A DNA stretch of 64,000 bases, taken from the NCBI GenBank assembly GCA_964036045.1, contig OZ038378.1:18919348-18983347 (forward strand). The letters run 5' to 3'. The notes below the pieces were generated by a model, which searched no databases, was not told where the DNA came from, and worked only from the letters and a program-made list of their open reading frames with translations. This stretch comes from Eutreptiella sp. 'Long Island Sound 2002' (lineage: Eukaryota; Euglenozoa; Euglenophyceae; Eutreptiales; Eutreptiaceae). Below, in pieces: positions 1 to 14,100 of the stretch (position 1 is the stretch's first letter; every line of letters begins with the position of its first letter). Both the position numbers and the translations under genes were made by a program.

Positions 1-3000
1 GCCTTACACCACTTTACACGGGCCTTACACCGCTTTACACGGGCCTTACACCACTTTACACGGGCCTTACACCACTTTACACGGGCCTTACACCACTTTA
101 CACGGGCCTTACACCACTTTGCACGGGCGTTACACCACTTTACACGGGTCTTGCACCACTTTACACGGGCCTTAAACTACTTTACACGGGCCTTACACCA
201 CTTTACACGGATCCATAGAGTGATCCGTACAGTGATCCATAGAGTGATCCATAGAGTGATCCATAGAGTGATCCATGGAGTGATCCGTAGAGTGATCCAT
301 AGAGTGATCCATAGAGTGATCCATAGAGTGATCCATAGAGTGATCCATAGAGTCATCCATAGAGTGATCCATAGAGTGATCCATAGAGTGATCCATAGAG
401 TGATCCATAGCGTGATCCATGGAGTGATCAATAGAGTGATCCATAGAGTGATCCATAGAGTGATCCATAGAGTGCTCCATGGAGTGATCCATAGAGTGAT
501 CCATAGAGTGATCCATAGAGTGATCCATGGTGTGATCCATAGAGTGATCCATAGAGTGATCCATAGAGTGATCCATAGAGTGATCCATAGAGTGATCCAT
601 AGAGTGATCCATGGGTTGATCCATAGCGTGATCCATGGAGTGATCCATAGAGTGATCCATGGAGTGGTCCATAGAGTGATCCATAGAGTGATCCATACAG
701 TGATCCGGCCTTACACCACTTTACACGGGCCTTACACCACTTTACACGGGCCTTACACCGCTTTACACGGGCCTTACACCACTTTACACGGGCCTTACAC
801 CACTTTACACGGGCCTTACACCACTTTACACGGGCCTTACACCACTTTGCACGGGCGTTACACCACTTTACACGGGTCTTGCACCACTTTACACGGGCCT
901 TAAACTACTTTACACGGGCCTTACACCACTTTACACGGATCCATAGAGTGATCCGTAGAGTGATCCATAGAGTGATCCATAGAGTGATCCATAGAGTGAT
1001 CCATGGAGTGATCCGTAGAGTGATCCATAGAGTGATCCATAGAGTGATCCATAGAGTGATCCATAGAGTGATCCATAGAGTCATCCATAGAGTGATCCAT
1101 AGAGTGATCCATAGAGTGATCCATAGAGTGATCCATAGCGTGATCCATGGAGTGATCAATAGAGTGATCCATAGAGTGATCCATAGAGTGATCCATAGAG
1201 TGATCCATGGGTTGATCCATAGCGTGATCCATGGAGTGATCAATAGAGTGATCCATAGAGTGATCCATAGACTGATCCATGGAGTGATCCATAGAGTGAA
1301 CCATGGAGTGACCCATAGAGGGATCCATAGAGTGATCCATACAGTGATCCGGCCTTACACCACTTTACACGGGCCTTACACCACTTTACACGGGCCTTAC
1401 ACCGCTTTACACGGGCCTTACACCACTTTACACGGGCCTTACACCACTTTACACGGGCCTTACACCACTTTACACGGGCCTTACACCACTTTACAAGCGC
1501 CTTACACCACTTTACACGGGCCTTACACCACTTTACACTGGCCTTACACCACTTTACACGGGCCTTACACCATTTTACACGGGCCTTACACCACTTTACA
1601 CGGCCCTTACACCACTTTACACGGGCCTTACACCACTTTACACGGGCCTTAAACCACTTTACACGGGCCTTACACCACTTTACACGGGCCTTACACCACT
1701 TTACAGGGCCCTTACACTATTTTACACGTGCCTTACACCATTTTACACGGGCCTTCCGCCACTTTACACGGACCTTACACCACTTTACACCGGCCTTACA
1801 CCACTTTACACGGGCCTTACACCACTTTACACGGGCCTTACACCATTTTACACGGGCCTTAAACCACTTTACACGGGCCTTACACCACTTTACAAGGATC
1901 CATAGAGTGATCCATAGAGTGATCCATAGAGTGATCCATAGAGTGCTCCATAGAGTGATCCATAGAGTGATCCATGGAGTGATCCGTAGAGTGATCCATA
2001 GAGTGATCCATAGAGTGATCCATAGAGTGATCCATAGAGTGAACCATAGAGTGATCCATGGAGTGATCCGTAGAGTGATCCATAGAGTGATCCATAGAGT
2101 GATCCATAGAGTGATCCATAGAGTGATCCATAGAGTGATCCATAGAGTGATCCATAGAGTGCTCCATGGAGTGATCCATAGAGTGATCCATAGAGTGATC
2201 CATAGAGTGATCCATAGAATGATCCATAGAGTGATCCATGGAGTGATCCATAGAGTGATCCATAGAGTGATCCATGGGTTGATCCATAGCGTGATCCATG
2301 GAGTGATCAATAGAGTGATCCATAGACTGATCCATGGAGTGATCCATAGAGTGATCCATGGAGTGATCCATAGAGTGATTCATAGAGTGATCCATACAGT
2401 GATCCGGCCTTACACCACTTTACACGGGCCTTACACCACTTTACACGGGCCTTACACCGCTTTACACGGGCCTTACACCACTTTACACGGGCCTTACACC
2501 ACTTTACAGGGGCCTTACACCACTTTACACGGGCCTTACACCACTTTGCACGGGCCTTACACCACTTTACACGGGTCTTGCACCACTTTACACGGGCCTT
2601 ACACCACTTTGCACGGGCATTGCCCCACTTTAAACGGGCCTTACACCACTTTACACGCGCCTTCCGCCACTTTACACGGGCCTTACACCACTTTACACGG
2701 GCCTTACACCACTTTACACGGGCCTTACACCACTTTACACGGACCTTACACCACTTTACACGGGCCTTACACCACTTTACACGGGCCTGACACCACTTTA
2801 CACGGACCTTACACCACTTTACACGGGCCTTGCACCACTTTACACGGGCCTTCCGCCACTTTACACGGGCCTTACACCACTTTACACCGGCCTTACACCA
2901 CTTTGCACGGGCCTTACCCCACTTTACACGGGCCTTACACCACTTTACACGGGCCTTAAACCACTTTACACGGGCCTTACACCACTTTACACGGATCCAT

Positions 3001-6000
3001 AGAGTGATCCATAGAGTGATCCATAGAGTGATCCATAGAGTGATCCATAGAGCGATCCATAGAGTGATCCATGGAGTGATCCGTACAGTGATCCATAGAG
3101 TGATCCATAGAGTGATCCATAGATTGATCCATAGAGTGATCCATAGAGTGATCCATAGAGTGATCCATAGAGTGCTCCATGGAGTGATCCATAGAGTGAT
3201 CCATAGAGTGATCCATAGAGTGATCCATGGAGTGATCCATAGAGTGATCCATAGAGTGATCCATAGAGTGATCCATAGAGTGATCCATAGAGTGATCCAT
3301 AGAGTGATCCATGGGTTGATCCATACAGTGATCCATGGAGTGATCAATAGAGTGATCCATAGAGTGATCCATAGACTGCTCCATGGAGTGATCCATAGAG
3401 TGATCCATGGAGTGATCCATAGTGTGATCCATAGTGTGATCCATACAGTGATCCGGCCTTACACCACTTTACACGGGCCTTACACCACTTTACACGGGCC
3501 TTACACCGCTTTACACGGGCCTTACACCACTTTACACGGGCCTTACACCACTTTACACGGGCCTTACACCACTTTACAAGCGCCTTACACCACTTTACAC
3601 GGGCCTTACGCCACTTTACACTGGCCTTGCACCACTTTACACGGGCCTTACACCACTTTACACGGGCCTTACACCACTTTACACGGCCCTTACACCACTT
3701 TACACGGGCCTTACACCACTTTACACGGGCCTTAAACCACTTTACACGGGCCTTACACCACTTTACACGGGCCTTACACCACTTTACAGGGCCCTTACAC
3801 CATTTTACACGTGCCTTACACCACTTTACACGGGCCTGACACCACTGTACACGGACCTTACACCACTTTACACGGGCCTTACACCACTTTACACGGGCCT
3901 TACACCACTTTACACCGGCCTTACACCACTTTACACGGGCCTTACACCACTTTACACGGGCCTGACACCACTTTACACGGACCTTACACCACTTTACACC
4001 GGCCTTACACCACTTTACACGGGCCTTACACCACTTTACACGGGCCTTACACCATTTTACACGGGCCTTAAACCACTTTACACGGGCCTTACACCACTTT
4101 ACAAGGATCCATAGAGTGATCCATAGAGTGATCCATAGAGTGATCCATAGAGTGATCCATAGAGTGATCCATAGAGTGATCCATGGATTGATCCGTAGAG
4201 TGATCCATAGAGCGATCCATAGAGTGATCCATAGAGTGATCCATAGAGTGATCCATAGAGTGATCCATGGAGTGATCCGTAGAGTGATCCATAGAATGAT
4301 CCATAGAGTGATCCATAGAGTGATCCATAGAGTGATCCATAGAGTGATCCATAGAGTGATCCATAGAGTGCTCCATGGAGTGATCCATAGAGTGATCCAT
4401 AGAGTGATCCATAGAGTGATCCATAGAATGATCCATAGAGTGATCCATAGAGTGATCCATAGAGTGATCCATAGAGTGATCCATAGAGTGATCCATAGAG
4501 TGATCCATAGAGTGATCCATGGGTTGATCCATAGCGTGATCCATGGAGTGATCAATAGAGTGATCCATAGACTGATCCATGGAGTGATCCATAGAGTGAT
4601 CCATGGAGTGATCCATAGAGTGTTTCATAGAGTGATCCATACAGTGATCCGGCCTTACACCGCTTTACACGGGCCTTACACCACTTTACACGGGCCTTAC
4701 ACCACTTTACACGGGCCTTACACCACTTTACACGGGCCTTACACCACTTTGCACGGGCCTTACACCACTTTACACGGGTCTTGCACCACTTTACACGGGC
4801 CTTACACCACTTTGCACGGGCATTGCCCCACTTTAAACGGGCCTTACACCACTTTACACGCGCCTTCCGCCAGTTTACACGGGCCTTACACCACTTTACA
4901 CGGGCCTTACACCACTTTACACGGGCCTTACACCACTTTACACGGACCTTACACCACTTTACACGGGCCTTACACCACTTTACACGGGCCTGACACCACT
5001 TTACACGGACCTTACACCACTTTACACGGGCCTTGCACCACTTTACACGGGCCTTCCGCCACTTTACACGGGCCTTACACCACTTTACACCGGCCTTGCA
5101 CCACTTTGCACGGGCCTTACACCACTTTACACGGGCCTTACACCACTTTACACGGGCCTTAAACCACTTTACACGGGCCTTACACCACTTTACACGGATC
5201 CATAGAGTGATCCATAGAGTGATCCATAGAGTGATCCATAGAGTGATCCATAGAGCGATCCATAGAGTGATCCATGGAGTGATCCGTAGAGTGATCCATA
5301 GAGTGATCCATAGAGTGATCCATAGATTGATCCATAGAGTGATCCATAGCGTGATCCATAGAGTGATCCATAGAGTGCTCCATGGAGTGATCCATAGAGT
5401 GATCCATAGAGTGATCCATAGAGTGGTCCATGGAGTGATCCATAGAGTGATCCATAGAGTGATCCATAGAGTGATCCATAGAGTGATCCATAGAGTGATC
5501 CATGGGTTGATCCATAGAGTGATCCATGGAGTGATCAATAGAGTGATCCATAGAGTGATCCATAGACTGATCCATGGAGTGATCCATAGAGTGATCCATG
5601 GAGTGATCCATAGTGTGATCCATAGAGTGATCCATACAGTGATCCGGCCTTACACCACTTTACACGGGCCTTACACCACTTTACACGGGCCTTACACCGC
5701 TTTACACGGGCCTTACACCACTTTACACGGGCCTTACACCACTTTACACGGGCCTTACACCACTTTACACGGGCCTTACACCACTTTGCACGGGCCTTAC
5801 ACCACTTTACACGGGTCTTGCACCACTTTACACGGGCCTTAAACCACTTTACACGGGCCTTACACCACTTTACACGGGCCTTACACCACTTTACACGGGC
5901 CTTACACCACTTTACAAGCGCCCTACACCACTTTACACGGGCCTTACGCCACTTTACACTGGCCTTGCACCACTTTACACGGGCCTTACACCACTTTACA

Positions 6001-6443
6001 CGGGCCTTACACCACTTTACACGGCCCTTACACCACTTTACACGGGCCTTACACCACTTTACACGGGCCTTAAACCACTTTACACGGGCCTTACACCACT
6101 TTACACGGGCCTTACACCACTTTACAGGGCCCTTACACTATTTTACACGTGCCTTACACCACTTTACACGGGCCTGACACCACTGTACACGGACCTTACA
6201 CCACTTTACACGGGCCTTACACCACTTTACACGGGCCTTACACCACTTTACACCGGCCTTACACCACTTTACACGGGCCTTACACCACTTTACACGGGCC
6301 TGACACCACTTTACACGGACCTTACACCACTTTACACCGGCCTTACACCACTTTACACGGGCCTTACACCACTTTACACGGGCCTTACACCATTTTACAC
6401 GGGCCTTACACCACTTTACACGGGCCTTACACCACTTTACAAG

Positions 6444-8802
6444 GATCCATAGAGTGATCCATAGAGTGATCCATAGAGTGATCCATAGAGTGATCCATAG
6501 AGTGATCCATAGAGTGATCCATGGAGTGATCCGTAGAGTGATCCATAGAGTGATCCATAGAGTGATCCATAGAGTGATCCATAGAGTGATCCATAGAGTG
6601 ATCCATGGAGTGATCCGTAGAGTGATCCATAGAATGATCCATAGAGTGATCCATAGAGTGATCCATAGAGTGATCCATAGAGTGATCCATAGAGTGATCC
6701 ATAGAGTGCTCCATGGAGTGATCCATAGAGTGATCCATAGAGTGATCCATAGAGTGATCCATAGAATGATCCATAGAGTGATCCATAGAGTGATCCATAG
6801 AGTGATCCATAGAGTGATCCATAGAGTGATCCATAGAGTGATCCATAGAGTGATCCATGGGTTGATCCATAGCGTGATCCATGGAGTGATCAATAGAGTG
6901 ATCCATAGACTGATCCATGGAGTGATCCATAGAGTGATCCATGGAGTGATGCATAGAGTGATTCATAGAGTGATCCATACAGTGATCCGGCCTTACACCG
7001 CTTTACACGGGCCTTACACCACTTTACACGGGCCTTACACCGCTTTACACGGGCCTTACACCACTTTACACGGGCCTTACACCACTTTACACGGGCCTTA
7101 CACCACTTTACACGGGCCTTACACCACTTTGCACGGGCCTTACACCACTTTACACGGGTCTTGCACCACTTTACACGGGCCTTACACCACTTTGCACGGG
7201 CATTGCCCCACTTTAAACGGGCCTTACACCACTTTACACGCGCCTTCCGCCACTTTACACGGGCCTTACACCACTTTACACGGGCCTTACACCACTTTAC
7301 ACGGGCCTTACACCACTTTACACGGACCTTACACCACTTTACACGGGCCTTACACCACTTTACACGGGCCTGACACCACTTTACACGGACCTTACACCAC
7401 TTTACACGGGCCTTGCACCACTTTACACGGGCCTTCCGCCACTTTACACGGGCCTTACACCACTTTACACCGGCCTTACACCACTTTGCACGGGCCCTAC
7501 ACCACTTTACACGGGCCTTACACCACTTTACACGGGCCTTAAACCACTTTACACGGGCCTTACACCACTTTACACGGATCCATAGAGTGATCCATAGAGT
7601 GATCCATAGAGTGATCCATAGAGTGATCCATAGAGCGATCCATAGAGTGATCCATGGAGTGATCCGTAGAGTGATCCATAGAGTGATCCATAGAGTGATC
7701 CATAGATTGATCCATAGAGTGATCCATAGAGTGATCCATAGAGTGCTCCATGGAGTGATCCATAGAGTGATCCATAGAGTGATCCATAGAGTGATCCATG
7801 GAGTGATCCATAGAGTGATCCATAGAGTGATCCATAGAGTGATCCATAGAGTGATCCATAGAGTGATCCATAGAGTGATCCATGGGTTGATCCATAGAGT
7901 GATCCATGGAGTGATCAATAGAGTGATCCATAGAGTGATCCATAGACTGATCCATGGAGTGATCCATAGAGTGATCCATGGAGTGATCCATAGTGTGATC
8001 CATAGAGTGATCCATACAGTGATCCGGCCTTACACCACTTTACACGGGCCTTACACCACTTTACACGGGCCTTACACCGCTTTACACGGGCCTTACACCA
8101 CTTTACACGGGCCTTACACCACTTTACACGGGCCTTACACCACTTTACACGGGCCTTACACCACTTTGCACGGGCCTTACACCACTTTACACGGGTCTTG
8201 CACCACTTTACACGGGCCTTAAACCACTTTGCACGGGCCTTACACCACTTTACACGGGCCTTACACCACTTTACACGGGCCTTACACCACTTTACAAGCG
8301 CCTTACACCACTTTACACGGGCCTTGCACCACTTTACACGGGCCTTACACCACTTTACACGGGCCTTACACCACTTTACACGGCCCTTACACCACTTTAC
8401 ACGGGCCTTACACCACTTTACACGGGCCTTAAACCACTTTACACGGGCCTTACACCACTTTACACGGGCCTTACACCACTTTACAGGGCCCTTACACTAT
8501 TTTACACGTGCCTTACACCACTTTACACGGGCCTGACACCACTGTACACGGACCTTACACCACTTTACACGGGCCTTACACCACTTTACACGGGCCTTAC
8601 ACCACTTTACACCGGCCTTACACCACTTTACACGGGCCTTACACCACTTTACACGGGCCTGACACCACTTTACACGGACCTTACACCACTTTACACCGGC
8701 CTTACACCACTTTACACGGGCCTTACACCACTTTACACGGGCCTTACACCATTTTACACGGGCCTTAAACCACTTTACACGGGCCTTACACCACTTTACA
8801 AG
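6444..8802 (+). repeat. Higher-order repeat, 2,359 bp, copy 1
   Basis: The order is B 545 bp, A 588 bp, B 449 bp, A 777 bp. The same order and lengths follow immediately at 8803-11161. The preceding stretch 4106-6443 is a close relative of 2,338 bp (B 545, A 546, B 449, A 798). This shows whole multi-block units amplify in tandem, not only single 12- or 21-bp units. Confidence 0.9.
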
Positions 8803-11161
8803 GATCCATAGAGTGATCCATAGAGTGATCCATAGAGTGATCCATAGAGTGATCCATAGAGTGATCCATAGAGTGATCCATGGGGTGTTCCGTAGAGTGA
8901 TCCATAGAGTGATCCATAGAGTGATCCATAGAGTGATCCATAGAGTGATCCATAGAGTGATCCATGGAGTGATCCGTAGAGTGATCCATAGAGTGATCCA
9001 TAGAGTGATCCATAGAGTGATCCATAGAGTGATCCATAGAGTGATCCATAGAGTGATCCATAGAGTGCTCCATGGAGTGATCCATAGAGTGATCCATAGA
9101 GTGATCCATAGAGTGATCCATAGAATGATCCATAGAGTGATCCATAGAGTGATCCATAGAGTGATCCATAGAGTGATCCATAGAGTGATCCATAGAGTGA
9201 TCCATAGAGTGATCCATGGGTTGATCCATAGCGTGATCCATGGAGTGATCAATAGAGTGATCCATAGACTGATCCATGGAGTGATCCATAGAGTGATCCA
9301 TGGAGTGATGCATAGAGTGATTCATAGAGTGATCCATACAGTGATCCGGCCTTACACCGCTTTACACGGGCCTTACACCACTTTACACGGGCCTTACACC
9401 GCTTTACACGGGCCTTACACCACTTTACACGGGCCTTACACCACTTTACACGGGCCTTACACCACTTTACACGGGCCTTACACCACTTTGCACGGGCCTT
9501 ACACCACTTTACACGGGTCTTGCACCACTTTACACGGGCCTTACACCACTTTGCACGGGCATTGCCCCACTTTAAACGGGCCTTACACCACTTTACACGC
9601 GCCTTCCGCCACTTTACACGGGCCTTACACCACTTTACACGGGCCTTACACCACTTTACACGGGCCTTACACCACTTTACACGGACCTTACACCACTTTA
9701 CACGGGCCTTACACCACTTTACACGGGCCTGACACCACTTTACACGGACCTTACACCACTTTACACGGGCCTTGCACCACTTTACACGGGCCTTCCGCCA
9801 CTTTACACGGGCCTTACACCACTTTACACCGGCCTTACACCACTTTGCACGGGCCTTACACCACTTTACACGGGCCTTACACCACTTTACACGGGCCTTA
9901 AACCACTTTACACGGGCCTTACACCACTTTACACGGATCCATAGAGTGATCCATAGAGTGATCCATAGAGTGATCCATAGAGTGATCCATAGAGCGATCC
10001 ATAGAGTGATCCATGGAGTGATCCGTAGAGTGATCCATAGAGTGATCCATAGAGTGATCCATAGATTGATCCATAGAGTGATCCATAGAGTGATCCATAG
10101 AGTGCTCCATGGAGTGATCCATAGAGTGATCCATAGAGTGATCCATAGAGTGATCCATGGAGTGATCCATAGAGTGATCCATAGAGTGATCCATAGAGTG
10201 ATCCATAGAGTGATCCATAGAGTGATCCATAGAGTGATCCATGGGTTGATCCATAGAGTGATCCATGGAGTGATCAATAGAGTGATCCATAGAGTGATCC
10301 ATAGACTGATCCATGGAGTGATCCATAGAGTGATCCATGGAGTGATCCATAGTGTGATCCATAGAGTGATCCATACAGTGATCCGGCCTTACACCACTTT
10401 ACACGGGCCTTACACCACTTTACACGGGCCTTACACCGCTTTACACGGGCCTTACACCACTTTACACGGGCCTTACACCACTTTACACGGGCCTTACACC
10501 ACTTTACACGGGCCTTACACCACTTTGCACGGGCCTTACACCACTTTACACGGGTCTTGCACCACTTTACACGGGCCTTAAACCACTTTGCACGGGCCTT
10601 ACACCACTTTACACGGGCCTTACACCACTTTACACGGGCCTTACACCACTTTACAAGCGCCTTACACCACTTTACACGGGCCTTGCACCACTTTACACGG
10701 GCCTTACACCACTTTACACGGGCCTTACACCACTTTACACGGCCCTTACACCACTTTACACGGGCCTTACACCACTTTACACGGGCCTTAAACCACTTTA
10801 CACGGGCCTTACACCACTTTACACGGGCCTTACACCACTTTACAGGGCCCTTACACTATTTTACACGTGCCTTACACCACTTTACACGGGCCTGACACCA
10901 CTGTACACGGACCTTACACCACTTTACACGGGCCTTACACCACTTTACACGGGCCTTACACCACTTTACACCGGCCTTACACCACTTTACACGGGCCTTA
11001 CACCACTTTACACGGGCCTGACACCACTTTACACGGACCTTACACCACTTTACACCGGCCTTACACCACTTTACACGGGCCTTACACCACTTTACACGGG
11101 CCTTACACCATTTTACACGGGCCTTAAACCACTTTACACGGGCCTTACACCACTTTACAAG
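8803..11161 (+). repeat. Higher-order repeat, 2,359 bp, copy 2
   Basis: Same block lengths as 6444-8802 (545, 588, 449, 777). The sequence is nearly identical. Seen differences are isolated, for example GGGCCCTAC at about 7491-7499 where this copy has GGGCCTTAC, and GTGTTCCGTAG in the first B block where copy 1 has GTGATCCGTAG. A third partial copy begins at 11162, where the B block is 557 bp and the order then diverges. Confidence 0.9.
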
Positions 11162-14100
11162 GATCCATAGAGTGATCCATAGAGTGATCCATAGAGTGAT
11201 CCATAGAGTGATCCATAGAGTGATCCATAGAGTGATCCATGGGGTGTTCCGTAGAGTGATCCATAGAGTGATCCATAGAGTGATCCATAGAGTGATCCAT
11301 AGAGTGATCCATAGAGTGATCCATGGAGTGATCCGTAGAGTGATCCATAGAGTGATCCATAGAGTGATCCATAGAGTGATCCATAGAGTGATCCATAGAG
11401 TGATCCATAGAGTGATCCATAGAGTGCTCCATGGAGTGATCCATAGAGTGATCCATAGAGTGATCCATAGAGTGATCCATAGAATGATCCATAGAGTGAT
11501 CCATAGAGTGATCCATAGAGTGATCCATAGAGTGATCCATAGAGTGATCCATAGAGTGATCCATAGAGTGATCCATGGGTTGATCCATACCGTGATCCAT
11601 GGAGTGATCAATAGAGTGATCCATAGAGTGATCCATAGACTGATCCATGGAGTGATCCATAGAGTGAACCATGGAGTGATCCATAGAGTGATCCATAGAG
11701 TGATCCATACAGTGATCCGGCCTTACACCACTTTACACGGGCCTTACACCACTTTACACGGGCCTTACACCGCTTTACACGGGCCTTACACCACTTTACA
11801 CGGGCCTTACACGACTTTACACGGGCCTTACACCACTTTGCACGGGCCTTCCCCCACCTTACACGGGCCTTACACCACTTTACACGCGCCTTACACCACT
11901 TTATACGGGCCTTGCACCACTTTACACGGGCCTTACACCACTTTACACGGGCCGTACACCATTTTACACGGGCCTTACACCACTTTACACGGACCTTACA
12001 CCACTTTACACGGGCCTTGCACCACTTTACACGGGCCTTGCACCACTTTACACGGGCCTTCCGCCACTTTACACGGGCCTTACACCACTTTACACGGGCC
12101 TTACACCACTTTACACGGGCCTTAAATCACTTTACACGGGCCTTACACCACTTTACACGGATCCATAGAGTGATCCATAGAGTGATCCATAGAGTGATCC
12201 ATAGAGTGATCCATAGAGTGATCCATAGAGTGATCCATGGAGTGATCCATAGAGTGATCCATAGAGTGATCCATAGAGTGATCCATGGAGTGATCCGTAG
12301 AGTGATCCATAGGGTGATCCATAGAGTGATCCATAAAGTGATCCATAGAATGATCCATAGAGTGATCCATAGAGTGATCCATAGAGTGATCCATAGAGTG
12401 ATCCATAGAGTGATCCATGGGTTGATCCATGGCGTGATCCATGGAGTGATCAATAGAGTGATCCATAGACTGATCCATGGAGTGATCCATAGAGTGATCC
12501 ATGGAGTGATCCATAGAGTGATCCATAGAGTGATCCATACAGTGATCCGGCCTTACACCACTTTACACGGGCCTTACACCACTTTACACGGGCCTTACAC
12601 CGCTTTACACGGGCCTTACACCACTTTACACGGGCCTTACACCACTTTACACGGGCCTTACACCACTTTACACGGGCCTTACACCACTTTGCACGGGCCT
12701 TACACCACTTTACACGGGTCTTGCACCACTTTACACGGGCCTTACACCACTTTGCACGGGCATTGCCCCACTTTAAACGGGCCTTACACCACTTTACACG
12801 CGCCTTCCGCCACTTTACACGGGCCTTACACCACTTTACACGGGCCTTACACCACTTTACACGGGCCTTACACCACTCTACACGGACCTTACACCACTTT
12901 ACACGGGCCTTACACCACTTTACACGGGCCTGACACCACTTTACACGGACCTTACACCACTTTACACGGGCCTTGCACCACTTTACACGGGCCTTCCGCC
13001 ACTTTACACGGGCCTTACACCACTTTACACCGGCCTTACACCACTTTGCACGGGCCTTACACCACTTCACACGGGCCTTACACCACTTTACACGGGCCTT
13101 AAACCACTTTACACGGGCCTTACACCACTTTACACGGATCCATAGAGTGATCCGTAGAGTGATCCATAGAGTGATCCATAGAGTGATCCATAGAGCGATC
13201 CATAGAGTGATCCATGGAGTGATCCGTAGAGTGATCCATAGAGTGATCCATAGAGTGATCCATAGATTGATCCATAGAGTGATCCATAGAGTGATCCATA
13301 GAGTGATCCATAGAGTGCTCCATGGAGTGATCCATAGAGTGATCCATAGAGTGATCCATAGAGTGATCCATCGAGTGATCCATAGAGTGATCCATAGAGT
13401 GATCCATAGAGTGATCCATAGAGTGATCCATAGAGTGATCCATAGAGTGATCCATGGGTTGATCCATAGAGTGATCCATGGAGTGATCAATGGAGTGATC
13501 CATAGAGTGATCCATAGACTGATCCATGGAGTGATCCATAGAGTGATCCATGGAGTGATTCATAGTGTGATCCATAGAGTGATCCATACAGTGATCCGGC
13601 CTTACACCACTTTACACGGGCCTTACACCACTTTACACGGGCCTTACACCGCTTTACACGGGCCTTACACCACTTTACACGGGCCTTACACCACTTTACA
13701 CGGGCCTTACACCACTTTACACGGGCCTTACACCACTTTGCACGGGCCCTACACCACTTTACACGGGTCTTGCACCACTTTACACGGGCCTTACACCACT
13801 TTACACGGGCCTTACACCACTCTACACGGACCTTACACCACTTTACACGGGCCTTACACCACTTTACACGGGCCTGACACCACTTTACACGGACCTTACA
13901 CCACTTTACACGGGCCTTGCACCACTTTACACGGGCCTTCCGCCACTTTACACGGGCCTTACACCACTTTACACCGGCCTTACACCACTTTGCACGGGCC
14001 TTACACCACTTCACACGGGCCTTACACCACTTTACACGGGCCTTAAACCACTTTACACGGGCCTTACACCACTTTACACGGATCCATAGAGTGATCCGTA

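Larger units (their letters stand above)
1..11161 (+). repeat. Composite satellite, segment 1 (alternating 21-bp A and 12-bp B blocks)
   Basis: B blocks (GATCCATAGAGT units) lie at 210-706, 938-1350, 1897-2405, 2994-3454, 4106-4650, 5197-5645, 6444-6988, 7577-8025, 8803-9347 and 9936-10384. Everything between them is 21-bp A units. Each B block is 12n+5 bp and each complete A block is a multiple of 21. Common B variants are GATCCATGGAGT, GATCCGTAGAGT, GATCCATACAGT (last unit), GATCCATGGGTT and GATCAATAGAGT (near the block end), and GCTCCATGGAGT (middle). Common A variants carry CCGCTTTACAC (third unit), CTTTGCACGGGC, GGGTCTTGCACC and CCTTAAACC (next to last). B blocks 1897, 4106, 6444 and 8803 are entered through ACAAGGATCC, the others through ACACGGATCC. 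The window opens inside an A block (1-209). All six frames are open, but no frame persists across blocks, so nothing here is coding. Confidence 0.97.

Noticed and set aside
193-696. Long open frames of repeated MDHS, VIHR, WITL, YTTLHGP, HHFTRAL and KWCKARV peptides throughout both satellite arms
   Set aside because: Units of 12 and 21 bp are multiples of three, so all frames stay open by arithmetic. Each B+A pair changes the frame by 2 (mod 3), so no frame continues beyond one pair, and frames on both strands are equally open. There are no splice or start contexts of note.
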